Source: Flammeovirgaceae bacterium UBA6059
Lineage (GTDB): Bacteria; Bacteroidota; Bacteroidia; Cytophagales; Cyclobacteriaceae
Direction of reading: 5' to 3'
Assembly: GCA_002435755.1 (NCBI GenBank)
Contig: DIYH01000022.1
Coordinates: 62,001 to 126,000 of the forward strand
Length of the DNA: 64,000 nucleotides
A model generated the notes under the pieces. The model searched no databases. It was not told where the DNA came from and saw only the letters and a list, made by a program, of their open reading frames with translations. A program made the position numbers and the translations under genes. Positions 54,488 to 63,900 of the stretch are shown piece by piece. The first letter of the stretch is position 1. Every line of letters starts with the position of its first letter.

Positions 54488-55845
54488 GCACTGGTGTCCA
54501 TCTTTTTAAAATACTCTTTACTGGCCTCCATTACTTTGGGGGCTAGCAGTACAGCTGATATTACGGTAGGAAAAGCCATAAGCCCATAGACTAAATCAAC
54601 AAAACTCACCACAACCGCCAAACTCGAAATCGATCCTATAATAATCAATACAATGTACCAATAGCTGAATAAGTAGCTGCGCTTGACACCCACCATAAAA
54701 GCAAATGCCTTTCGGCCATAGTAAGCGAGCCCAAATAGCGTAGTGAAAGCAAAGGTTAAAACGCAGATAACCAGAATGTATGGTCCAAATCCAGGCATGG
54801 CTGATTCAAAGGCCTGAGCTGTAAGTGTAATACCGTTGCTCTCAGTAGCCTGCCACACTCCAGTGATGAGTATCGCCAGTCCTGTCATAGTACACACGAT
54901 GATCGTATCAACGACTGGCCCTATCATTGCCACAAGTCCTTCTCGAATAGGCTCATTCGTTTTTGCAGCGCCATGCATCATCGGAGCAGTACCAATACCT
55001 GCTTCATTAGAGAAGGCTGCCCGTCTTGCTCCTGTAATGATCAAGGCCCCTACAGCACCACCCATAGCCGCTTGGGCGGTAAACGCATCAATAATAATCA
55101 AACCCAGGGTGGGTAATACCTGATCGTAGTGAAGTAGCATAATGTATAGTACACTTGCCACATACACTATTACCATAAATGGTACCATCTTACCAGCAAC
55201 GGCTCCAATTCTCTTGATACCTCCGAAGATCACCAATGCAACCAAAATGGCAATCAGCACACCCTGAATGAGGTTACTCATAAATGCATCCTGGCCAAGC
55301 CATCCATTAGGCTCCATCACCACGTCATTGAAGACCTGGACAATCTGGTTGGTCTGGAAAATTGGCGTCATGCCAAAGAAGCAAGTGATTGCGAAAAAAT
55401 AGGCCAATGGCATGTATTTCTTACCCAGACCTTCTTTGATCACATACATGGGTCCTCCTTGCATTACGCCCTCAGAGTCCTTGCCGCGATACATCACTGC
55501 TAGTGAGCACGTAAAAAACTTGGTGGCTACTCCAAAAAAAGCACTGACCCACATCCAGAAAATAGCTCCCGGGCCTCCCGTAGCAATAGCTACGGCTACA
55601 CCACTTATATTGCCCATACCGATGGTGGCCGCCAGGTGGCCGGAAAGGGCTTCAAAGTGGCTGATCTGACCAGCACTCTCTTTTTCGTCATACTTACCTC
55701 TGAGTATATCAATCGAGTGTCTGAAATAGTTAAATGGCAGAAACCTGGAATAAATCGCAAAGAAGATGCCTCCTCCCAGCAATACAATAAGCAATGGAGT
55801 GCCCCAAACGAAGTTAGCGCCCTGTACAATCAGATCTTCAATCAT
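54484..55845 (-). CDS. Alanine or glycine/sodium symporter (AGCS family)
   Basis: A 453-residue membrane protein with 11 to 12 helices of the LeuT-like fold. Signature segments are ATIGMGNISGVAVAIATGGPGAIFWMW (near 72-98), GGPMYVI (near 129) and GARRAAFSNEAGIGTAPMMHGAAKT (near 270-294). AGCS carriers take up L-alanine, D-alanine or glycine with Na. A 17-bp palindrome lies 28 to 44 bases upstream of the start and may control it. The convergent partner is the M20 amidohydrolase, which releases amino acids, so joint use is plausible but unproven. Confidence 0.92.
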   Translation of the reverse strand: MIEDLIVQGANFVWGTPLLIVLLGGGIFFAIYSRFLPFNYFRHSIDILRGKYDEKESAGQISHFEALSGHLAATIGMGNISGVAVAIATGGPGAIFWMWVSAFFGVATKFFTCSLAVMYRGKDSEGVMQGGPMYVIKEGLGKKYMPLAYFFAITCFFGMTPIFQTNQIVQVFNDVVMEPNGWLGQDAFMSNLIQGVLIAILVALVIFGGIKRIGAVAGKMVPFMVIVYVASVLYIMLLHYDQVLPTLGLIIIDAFTAQAAMGGAVGALIITGARRAAFSNEAGIGTAPMMHGAAKTNEPIREGLVAMIGPVVDTIIVCTMTGLAILITGVWQATESNGITLTAQAFESAMPGFGPYILVICVLTFAFTTLFGLAYYGRKAFAFMVGVKRSYLFSYWYIVLIIIGSISSLAVVVSFVDLVYGLMAFPTVISAVLLAPKVMEASKEYFKKMDTSA

Positions 55846-55872
55846 ACCAATGGATGGTTGTTAGCTAAGCCG

Positions 55873-55889
55873 CTAAGTTAATAACTTAG
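55873..55889. promoter_or_regulatory. Perfect 17-bp palindrome upstream of the AGCS symporter
   Basis: CTAAGTTA and TAACTTAG are 8-bp perfect arms around a single A. It lies 28 bases upstream of the symporter start codon and looks like a dimer-binding operator. There is no T-run, and the loop is too short for a hairpin terminator. Confidence 0.45.
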
Positions 55890-56139
55890 ATTGCTCAGGT
55901 TCTATAATTTATATCCCCCCTTAAAACCCAACCTGAATGTGTCATCACCTGTTTGTAAATCATGACTCTCAACAGCCATCCCCATGCAAAAATGAATGGT
56001 ATACAGGGCATGGCATTCAAAATTTGTGGCGGACGAAAAGCAGCACAAATGACTTCTCCATCTGATTTAGTAGAGCCAGACTAAGGACTCTCCACTTAAG
56101 CATTGTTTTAATGGAGTGATCAATGCTAATAGTTTTTTG

Positions 56140-56190
56140 ACCTCAACTGGCGTGGCTTAAACCTCAATTAAAGTAGTCAAAACCTCAAGT
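56140..56190 (+). promoter_or_regulatory. Three direct repeats with 21-bp period, likely LytTR operator
   Basis: ACCTCAACT at 56140, ACCTCAATT at 56161 and ACCTCAAGT at 56182 start exactly 21 bases apart, i.e. two helical turns. LytTR-domain regulators (AgrA, AlgR, ComE types) bind pairs of about 9-bp direct repeats separated by 12 bases, which gives the same 21-bp period. They stand 72 to 122 bases upstream of the sensor operon start, which itself encodes a LytTR regulator. Confidence 0.7.
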
Positions 56191-56247
56191 TAAGACCATA
56201 TGATCTGTTCTTTATTGAGCGGTAGGCCTTTGAACATGCGAAAGGCA

Positions 56248-56255
56248 TAAATTTG
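56248..56255 (+). promoter_or_regulatory. -7 box for the sensor operon
   Basis: TAAATTTG is an exact TAnnTTTG match six bases before the ATG at 56262. No good -33 element is found, consistent with an activator-dependent promoter using the repeats upstream. Confidence 0.5.
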
Positions 56256-56261
56256 ATTCAA

Positions 56262-58181
56262 ATGCGAAAGAGACATTTTTTTGTTGTCACCTACTTTTTT
56301 GCTTTTTCTCTAGCTCATGCCTTTTCATCTGGGCCAAATGGCGATTTTGATTTCTATTTGAACAGCAGCAAGGAATACCTTGATAATGATATCCTATTGA
56401 CGGACCTCTTTCTTGATTCTGCGTTAGCAATAGCGATAGAAAATGGCCGAAAAGACCAACTCGGAATAGTCACTAATCAGAAAGGGATAGTCTCTCTTAG
56501 GAAGGGTGAATTAGACTCAGCGGAATATTATTATCTGAAATCGCTCGATTACCTGGAAGAATATCCGGATTCACTCAAAGTTCGTCCTTTAAAAAACCTT
56601 GGAGTGGTTGCCTACTTCAGAGGCGACATGCAGACTGCCATCGAAAAACACCTTGAAGTTCTGGTGTACTATCTCGAGGTTCAAAACGCTACGGAAATTG
56701 CTCGTATTTACTCTAACCTGGGTGTTTTCTATAAAAACAATGGTCAGTTTATTCTAGCCTCTCAAAGCTATATCAAGAGCCTTGATTATTTCGAAATTAT
56801 CGGAGATCGGGTTGGCATAGCAAACACAAACAGCAATATCGGTTCTATATATGTCGATCTGGAAAGGTATAATGAGGCCCTTACGTACTTTAGTATGGCT
56901 ATATCACTGAGTGAGAATGGTAGTATCGAGGACAAAGCTATCTGGCATCATAATATGTCTATTCCTCTCCGGGAACTTGGAATGCCGGACAGTGCTGCTT
57001 ACTATCAAAAGATTGCCCTCGAGTATAGATTGCAGCTAGGAGATTCTTCAAGTATTTCACAGTCTTACCATGAATTCGGATTAATACATTTCTCCCGGCA
57101 AGATTATCCCAAAGCAAGAGAGTATGTTCAGTTGGCGTACCAAATAGCCAAAAGGATCGGAGATGTAAAATACCAGGCCGTTACGTTAAATAGTTTGGCT
57201 GGTATTGAACTTCAAACCAGTAACCCTCAAAATGCTCTTAACCTGCTCACTTCATACGGCAATATAAGAGCACCTCTCCAAATACAAAGCAGGGTCATAA
57301 AGGAAAAGCACCTTGCTGATTCTTATCATCAATTAGGGAATGATGTGATGGCACTTAAACATCTAAGATTGTACGAAAGGATTAGTGATAGTCTAAAAAA
57401 TGCAGATCTAAATCATCAGCTTGATCAGCTGAATACCTATTATGAATCTCAGAAAAAGGAGCAAACAATTAAAGAACAAGCCTTGGCGATAGAAGAAGCT
57501 AACGCTAAGTATCAGTCGGATCTAAGAAGTATAGTTATAATAATAGGCTTCATCATGACCATAGCAGTTAGTCTCCTGGCCCGTCTGTGGTATCAGAATA
57601 TCAAAAAGAAAAACTTACTTCTAAAGGGACGGGTAGATATAGCGAAAAACCAGATGTCGCCCGAGTTTCTTTACGAATCGCTGGATATAGTAAGCGATCT
57701 ACTGGATCACGACCAGGCTGAAGCTGAGCAGGCGGTTTACAAACTCAGTAGCCTATATCAAAAAATGGTGGAGAACTTCAAGGAAGACCTAATCCCATTG
57801 TCGGAGGAACTCGACCTGCTTCATGCATATACCGACTTGATGGCTATGCGCCGCAAAATTCGGTTTGAGTATACGTGCGATATCTTAAACATTGAGAAGT
57901 ACGCTGTTGTCCCATTTTCATTCTTAATGCTATTTGAAAATGCTATCGTCTCTCAAGAGATCGATACCTCTCAACATATCAAATTGTACGATAGTGAAAA
58001 CTCGTTTGTGGTGGAAAACATCTCTACCGGGGAGGTAGTCGGGGAGGTCCCTCAGGCCAAAGCAAGCTTTCCATTCATTGACCAAAAATACAAAGTGGTC
58101 TGTGGCAGAGGTATATCTTTTGAGCAGCCGAACTATAGGCGGTTGATCAAAATACCCAAAATAGAGTGGCATTATGCATAA
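56262..58181 (+). CDS. TPR sensor pseudokinase (degenerate LytS-type histidine kinase)
   Basis: Start at 56262 (MRKRHFF, signal peptide to about residue 20) rather than TTG at 56253; 639 residues. Residues 30-380 are TPR repeats (clearest RIYSNLGVFYKNNGQFILASQSYIKSLDYF), then a coiled coil (about 385-425), one membrane helix (about 425-450) and a His_kinase-like domain. The domain aligns residue for residue with the next gene, but the H-box reads NQMSPEFLYESLD: Glu468 replaces the phospho-acceptor His. The N-box ENAVKH is ENAIVS, and the G-box GLKLLTKKY is lost. It therefore probably cannot autophosphorylate or bind ATP normally and may act as a regulatory partner. The stop overlaps the next start by 8 bases. 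Confidence 0.85.
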   Translation: MRKRHFFVVTYFFAFSLAHAFSSGPNGDFDFYLNSSKEYLDNDILLTDLFLDSALAIAIENGRKDQLGIVTNQKGIVSLRKGELDSAEYYYLKSLDYLEEYPDSLKVRPLKNLGVVAYFRGDMQTAIEKHLEVLVYYLEVQNATEIARIYSNLGVFYKNNGQFILASQSYIKSLDYFEIIGDRVGIANTNSNIGSIYVDLERYNEALTYFSMAISLSENGSIEDKAIWHHNMSIPLRELGMPDSAAYYQKIALEYRLQLGDSSSISQSYHEFGLIHFSRQDYPKAREYVQLAYQIAKRIGDVKYQAVTLNSLAGIELQTSNPQNALNLLTSYGNIRAPLQIQSRVIKEKHLADSYHQLGNDVMALKHLRLYERISDSLKNADLNHQLDQLNTYYESQKKEQTIKEQALAIEEANAKYQSDLRSIVIIIGFIMTIAVSLLARLWYQNIKKKNLLLKGRVDIAKNQMSPEFLYESLDIVSDLLDHDQAEAEQAVYKLSSLYQKMVENFKEDLIPLSEELDLLHAYTDLMAMRRKIRFEYTCDILNIEKYAVVPFSFLMLFENAIVSQEIDTSQHIKLYDSENSFVVENISTGEVVGEVPQAKASFPFIDQKYKVVCGRGISFEQPNYRRLIKIPKIEWHYA

Positions 58182-60090
58182 GTACATTATCATCATTCTC
58201 TTGCTTTGTCAGATGAGCATAGCTCGCATTTTCGCCCAGCAATCTGCTCAGTTTGACGAACTGGTCTCTCAAGGCCATGCGATGATTTTTAAAGATATCA
58301 ACCTGGCACTTGATCATGCTGACAGTATTCTTGGGCTAGCATATCTGCAACAAGATCAAAGAAATCTTGGCCTTGCACACGATCTAATGGGTAGGGTACA
58401 AGTATATGCCGGCCAGCTCGATCAAGCGCGCCCTAACTTTGATATGGCCTTGCATCATTTTGAGGGATACCACGATTCTCTGACTATAAAGACGATCAGA
58501 AATCTCGGATTACTCCATCATTACAATGATCAGCTAGATTCGGCCATTCTGCTAAGTCAAAAGGCTGCTGAGTACTATGAGAAAAACTCTAACTATCTCG
58601 AAACAGCAAAGAGTTATGCCAACATTGGTGCTTTTTTGACCTCTATGGAAAGGCCTAGACTGAGCATCGAAGCTACATTTAAGGCTATAAACTTCTTTAA
58701 AAAAGCCCCTGATGCGGATTACCATATTGGACGTATGTTTGTCAATCTAGGGTCGCAGTATTCTGCATTGGACAGATTTGAGCAATCTAAGGAGTATTAC
58801 CTCAAAGCTCTCCAGACAGGGTTTGACAGTACAGATCTGGTTTCTTCGACATTACTTTATAGTAATCTTGGGTCAGCACTATGGAGGCTCGGAGCTGTAG
58901 ATTCTGCTGAATTCTATTTACAAAAAGCATTGACACTCGCAATGGAATCCGGCAACCTAAGACGGACATGTGCTGTCTATCGCAGCATTGGTCGAATGTA
59001 TATGGGTCTTGGTCAGTATGAAGAAGCACTAACTTATATCGAGCAATCAATCACTAAAGCCAAAAAAGGACCCTACCCAGATCTTCTGCACTCAGGAAAA
59101 ATAGAGTTAGCTGAATGCAAGATGAGCTTGGGTAAACTTGAAGAAGCTGAGCAGGATCTGAAGGCAGCAAACGAAGAAGTATCTACATACAATCTGCTTT
59201 TCCAGGAAGCGAGGTATGGTCTACTGGCTGAGCTTAATGAAAAAAAGGGGGACTTAAATAATGCTTATCTCAACCTGCTTAAACGCCTTGAGGTGAGTGA
59301 TTCAATTAAAGGCCTAAAGCTTCAGCAGCAAATTGATGAACTGAGAACCCAATATGAAGTACAAGAGAAGGAGGATCTTATCTATGAGCAACGTATAGAC
59401 TTAGCCTCGGCGGAAGAACGTTATCAAAGCCGTCTTAATACTGTTCTTATTACTAGCTTCATCATTATTGTGGCATTCCTTGGCGGCATGAACTATTTGA
59501 GATACCACAACCATAAAAAGTCTAAACTTCTATTATCATCGCAAATAGACCTTATCAAAAATCAGCTTTCACCGCATTTCCTTTATAATTCGCTGAACAT
59601 ACTCAGCAATCTCATCGCGCAAGATATGGCCAAGGCCAAAACAGCTATTACCCAGTTGAGAGCGCTGTACCAAAGAATGCTCCATAGTTTCGGACATGAC
59701 TTGGTTCCGGTAACAGATGAACTCGCAATTCTCCAAGCTTACTTTGACTTAATGGTTCATCGTTTTGGAGAGTCCGTCAAACTGAAGTTAAACATCAAGA
59801 GTAAAGTGAATCAGCTAGTCGTACCATTTACGTTTCAAATGCTCGTAGAAAATGCTGTCAAGCACAACAGTATAACCAATGGGTTAACTATTTGTATTCA
59901 TGAAGAGGAACACCATTTTGTGGTTGAGAACAATATATCTCAAACCAAGAGCAGTAGTCCTTTCAGTACTCAAAAAGGCCTGAAGTTGCTCACCAAAAAA
60001 TATAGATTACTGGGTAATAAAGCACTTCAGATTGAGCACCTAACAAATAAATTCATAGTGAAAGTACCAAAAATACCAGCCTTTCGATGA
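58174..60090 (+). CDS. TPR sensor histidine kinase, LytS type
   Basis: A 638-residue membrane kinase. It has a signal peptide (ending RIFAQ, near 22), TPR repeats to about residue 385 (for example SYANIGAFLTSMERPRLSIEATFKAI), a coiled coil with LIYEQRIDLASAEERYQ, one membrane helix at about residues 425-445, and a His_kinase domain. The H-box NQLSPHFLYNSLN carries His468, and the N-box MLVENAVKHN and G-box GLKLLTKKY are intact. Such kinases autophosphorylate on His and pass phosphate to a LytTR regulator. The regulator gene begins inside the stop codon (ATGA). Collinear with the preceding pseudokinase. Confidence 0.9.
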   Translation: MHKYIIIILLLCQMSIARIFAQQSAQFDELVSQGHAMIFKDINLALDHADSILGLAYLQQDQRNLGLAHDLMGRVQVYAGQLDQARPNFDMALHHFEGYHDSLTIKTIRNLGLLHHYNDQLDSAILLSQKAAEYYEKNSNYLETAKSYANIGAFLTSMERPRLSIEATFKAINFFKKAPDADYHIGRMFVNLGSQYSALDRFEQSKEYYLKALQTGFDSTDLVSSTLLYSNLGSALWRLGAVDSAEFYLQKALTLAMESGNLRRTCAVYRSIGRMYMGLGQYEEALTYIEQSITKAKKGPYPDLLHSGKIELAECKMSLGKLEEAEQDLKAANEEVSTYNLLFQEARYGLLAELNEKKGDLNNAYLNLLKRLEVSDSIKGLKLQQQIDELRTQYEVQEKEDLIYEQRIDLASAEERYQSRLNTVLITSFIIIVAFLGGMNYLRYHNHKKSKLLLSSQIDLIKNQLSPHFLYNSLNILSNLIAQDMAKAKTAITQLRALYQRMLHSFGHDLVPVTDELAILQAYFDLMVHRFGESVKLKLNIKSKVNQLVVPFTFQMLVENAVKHNSITNGLTICIHEEEHHFVVENNISQTKSSSPFSTQKGLKLLTKKYRLLGNKALQIEHLTNKFIVKVPKIPAFR

Positions 60091-60833
60091 CAGTTGTCAT
60101 AATAGAAGATGAGGTCCACTCCCAAGAGAAGCTGATTGATCACTTGCATCAATACAACGCTAGCATCGAAATTCTGGCTGTACTTAACTCTTTAGCAGCA
60201 TGTGAAAATTGGTTTAGCCTCCACAAACACCCTGACCTTGTTATATCTGATATCGAGCTCAGCGATGGAGTAGTATTCGATTTTTTCGAGAAGGTGAAGG
60301 TAAAGTCGCCTATCATCTTTACTACCCATTTCGAGTCATTTATAAAAAGGGCTTTTGAGGAGCTCTCTGTGAGTTTTCTTACTAAGCCTTACACTTATGA
60401 AGAGCTCGCCAAAGCTTTACAAAAATATGATTCAATGCGCCAGGCATACCTCATTTCTTTCAGTGAGTTGAGAAATCATACTACTCAGAAAGCCAACTAC
60501 CGAAAGCGGTTCATTTCAAAGGTGAGCGGCCAATACTATTTCGTCAATAGTGATGATGTTCTTTACTTCAAATCACAGTTTCGAGGTGTTTATCTTTTTG
60601 CCAAAAACGGTAAAAAATACTTACTCGATAAATCACTTTCGCAGATAGAGCAAGAGCTTGATCCCTCTCTCTTTTTTAAAGCCAATCGTAACTATATCGT
60701 CTCTGTCGAGTCAATCGTAAAAATCATCAACCTCCCCGATGGTAGCGCCATTGCCCTGATCTCTAATGAGGAAATCGAAGTGAAAATCACCCGTACACGG
60801 GTACGTGAGTTTCGGGAATGGCTTGACAAATAG
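60087..60833 (+). CDS. LytTR family response regulator
   Basis: A 248-residue DNA-binding regulator. The receiver domain (1-120) has the acidic pair Asp8-Glu9 (IIEDE), the phospho-acceptor Asp55 (VISDIELSDG), Thr79/Thr80 and Lys100 (FLTKPYTYEEL), all intact. The LytTR domain (about 140-248) has KRFISKVSGQYYFVNSDDVLYFKSQ, SLFFKANRNYIVSVESIVKI and KITRTRVREF, the usual DNA-contacting beta core. It is encoded with the paired sensors and overlaps the kinase gene by four bases. The matching 21-bp-period repeats upstream of its operon suggest autoregulation; a related pair lies in front of the next gene. Confidence 0.92.
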   Translation: MTVVIIEDEVHSQEKLIDHLHQYNASIEILAVLNSLAACENWFSLHKHPDLVISDIELSDGVVFDFFEKVKVKSPIIFTTHFESFIKRAFEELSVSFLTKPYTYEELAKALQKYDSMRQAYLISFSELRNHTTQKANYRKRFISKVSGQYYFVNSDDVLYFKSQFRGVYLFAKNGKKYLLDKSLSQIEQELDPSLFFKANRNYIVSVESIVKIINLPDGSAIALISNEEIEVKITRTRVREFREWLDK

Positions 60834-60861
60834 CTCAAGGCCAATAAAGCGTACATACTAT

Positions 60862-60916
60862 ACCTCAAGTCAAGCATCACCTATAACGGCTAAGCATCGT
60901 ATATCCTCAACTGGCG
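60862..60916 (+). promoter_or_regulatory. Putative LytTR operator upstream of the secreted giant protein
   Basis: ACCTCAAGTCAAG at 60862 matches the repeat at 56182 (ACCTCAAGTTAAG) in 12 of 13 bases, and CCTCAACTGGCG at 60905 is identical over 12 bases to 56141. They start 42 bases apart (2 x 21) but in reverse order compared with the first locus; the middle 21-bp position is degenerate. TACCTCTG at 60932-60939 is a 7 of 8 match to the -7 box. Confidence 0.6.
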
Positions 60917-60979
60917 GAAATGGGGGTTTATTACCTCTGCCGATTTGGCGACCTTGAGGACTTCAACAGCTAGGATTTA

Positions 60980-63900
60980 ATGAAGATTTTATTGACATTT
61001 TCTATAGTCGCCGGTGTGAGCATTCTGGTCAGTGCCCAAGACGGGCCAGCGGATGTCGGCACTACCGATGGCACAGGCAACCTGATACTCTGGTTGGATG
61101 CTTCTACCCTGGATATCACAGATGGCAACAATGTAACTACCTGGCCTGATCTATCAGGCTACAACTCCAACCTCTCTCAATCCAACGTTAACGTCAAGCC
61201 TAACCTTCTCAACAATATCCTCAACAATAAGCCAGTGGTGCAATTCGATGGTGGTGATGAGGAGCTAGAAGGTACACATACACTGACAGGTGCGCCCGCC
61301 ACAATTTTCTGCGTTTTCAAGTTTGATAATGCATCACAGCCAAGTGATAATAATGACTATGTCTATAGTGTTGGCAAGACTGGTGGAGCTAATAATCAAC
61401 TCAGCCTCACACGACGGAGGAGCAATGATGCAGGCAATGAGAACAAATACTATTCATGGGATGGTGGAAGTACTCGTTTTGGCTCGACACTAACAGATCA
61501 ACCTTACTTATCAAGGCAGATATTTGACACATCTGCTCCCTTCCATGATGTATATCTCAATGGTGCCTCGGCCACTCCTACCGACTATGTCACTGCGCTG
61601 ACTAGTGTCTCCTCCCAAATCAAGTTGGGAGAATGGACAGATTTTTCGCCCACCTTCGATAATCAGCTCGATGGCTACATAGCAGAATTCATCATGTATA
61701 ATACAATCCTGCTCCAGGTCGAAATCAATATCATAGAAAACCATCTAAGTGAAAAGTACGCTATAGCCATTGCCGGCGATCTGTACACAGGAAATCTTGA
61801 GAGCGATGTTACAGGGATAGGAACCGAGACAGATGGAAGCAAATCCCAGACATCTTCAGCCGGAATTTCCGTGTCACAATCGTCAGGCTTTGAAAATGGT
61901 GATTATCTGCTGATCGGACATGAAACCGCTTCAAACTCAATTAATACATCGGATATAGGAGATGTTACAGCTACGCTTACGGCCAGGTGGGACCGTTATT
62001 GGTATTTTGATATTACAGATGCATCTACAGCTGCTGCTGTTGATATTACTTTTGATCACACTGATGGCGATTTCTTTAACACGATCAATGGAATTGTCAC
62101 TGACTATACCCTGCTATACAGGGCTACCGAGTCTGGCAACTGGACAAAGCTGACTGATGCAAGCATGGTGCAGGGAGATCAGGTAATCTTTGAAAATGTC
62201 AATATCACAAATGACGGCTACTACACATTGGGCACTACTTTCGGAGGTTTACAGCCCTTTGGGTTGGAAAAGGTGACTTTCACCACGGGTACCGGACCAG
62301 CGGGGGTAGATCAGGCTGACGGGACCGGCAACTTACAACTCTGGTTTGACGCTTCCGCAATGAATGCCGTCGAAAATGACCTCATGGTCACATGGCAAGA
62401 TCTCTCAGGTTATGGACATAATGCAACACAAGGTACTTTTTCTAAGATCCCTACATTTGACGCTAGTGTACCGGCCATCAACAACCGTGATGCTATCCTT
62501 TTTGATGAAGCGCCAGCAAACACCTCTGGCCGGTTTTACAATGGCACTCTCACTTCGCCGGTGGCCACATCCACCACATTGATCACCGTAGGGTATTTCG
62601 GGTCCGTAAATCAGGATGACGATGACAATGACTACTTCATAGGAATAGGATCAGGTACAAGTGCCAATGAAGCACTTAGTATCAGTAGAAGACGTGCAGA
62701 CGAACAACCCACACCTGGTGGTACCGATCATCCTGACGAATACTACAGCTGGTATGGTACGGATTTGCCAAGATATGGTCCGGTGATAACCGGGCAAAAC
62801 TGGAATATCTACTACCAAACCATCGATAACAGCACGAATATTCACTCTCTTGCTATGGATGGTATCTCACAGACTGCTACGGACTATACTAGTGCCTTAT
62901 CAACCAACACCGCTTTCAGTATTGGGAAATGGCCTAATGACGAGAATAATTTCTTAGATGGAGAAATTGCTGAGATCATCTTCTTTGATAGAAAACTGAA
63001 TAGTGCGGAGGACACCATAATGCACAATTATCTATCTGCTAAATACGACCTGGCTCTACCATCTTCCAAGGACATATATGCAGGAGATGATGCCTTGAAC
63101 GGAGACTATGATGAAGATGTAGCTGGTATAGGTACTGAGGCAGATGGTTCTAATATTGTAGCCACTTCCGCTGGCTTACAGATTGTTATAGCAAATACTT
63201 TCGCCAACGGGGAATACCTTATGCTAGGTCATAATACTGTTACTAATACTGCTAATGGATCAGACCCCAACTTACCCAACCATATCAAAGAGCGGTCAAA
63301 TCGCGATTGGTATTTTGACATCACTACATCAACCAACATTGTGGTAGACATACTTTTTGATCTCTCGGAGTTAGAAGTTGAACTACCTGCAAGTGATGCC
63401 TCAAACTACGTATTGATATACCGCGCTGACAATAGTTCAGATTGGTCGGTGGAGGCAGTTGCCAGCTCCTATTCCAATGATCAGATATTCCTGGACAATG
63501 TCGCCCTTGTTAATGATGGTTATTATACCATTGGTACCCTCAACAATAATGACAGTCCCCTACCTGTAGAGCTGGTGGCGTTGGAGGCATATCAGAAAGA
63601 TCAATCAATTATGATAGAATGGATGACGGCCACTGAACTTGGCAATGAAGAATTCCACGTATTGCACTCTCTCGATGGTTTCAGCTACGAGGTTGTTGAT
63701 AAAGTAGATGGGCAAGGTACATCCATCCAACAGCACCATTATCAAGTCATTCACGACCACCCATCACAAGGGATCAATTACTATAAGTTATTACAATTAG
63801 ACTTTGATGGGCAAAAGGAAAGTAGTGAGGTTGTCGCAACACTTTTTGATGACATATCAGCATTGGCTATTAACCTTTATCCCATACCAGCCAATAACGA

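Larger units (their letters stand above)
55846..56261. other. Long divergent intergenic region with operator-like elements
   Basis: Between the AGCS symporter (leftward) and the sensor operon (rightward). It holds a palindrome at 55873-55889, three 21-bp-spaced direct repeats at 56140-56190 and a -7 box at 56248-56255. I see no convincing open frame in the rest (about 55890-56135). Confidence 0.6.

Noticed and set aside
56140..56190. CRISPR-like array
   Set aside because: Repeats are only about 9 bp with 12-bp spacers; there are no cas genes and no long identical repeats anywhere in the window.
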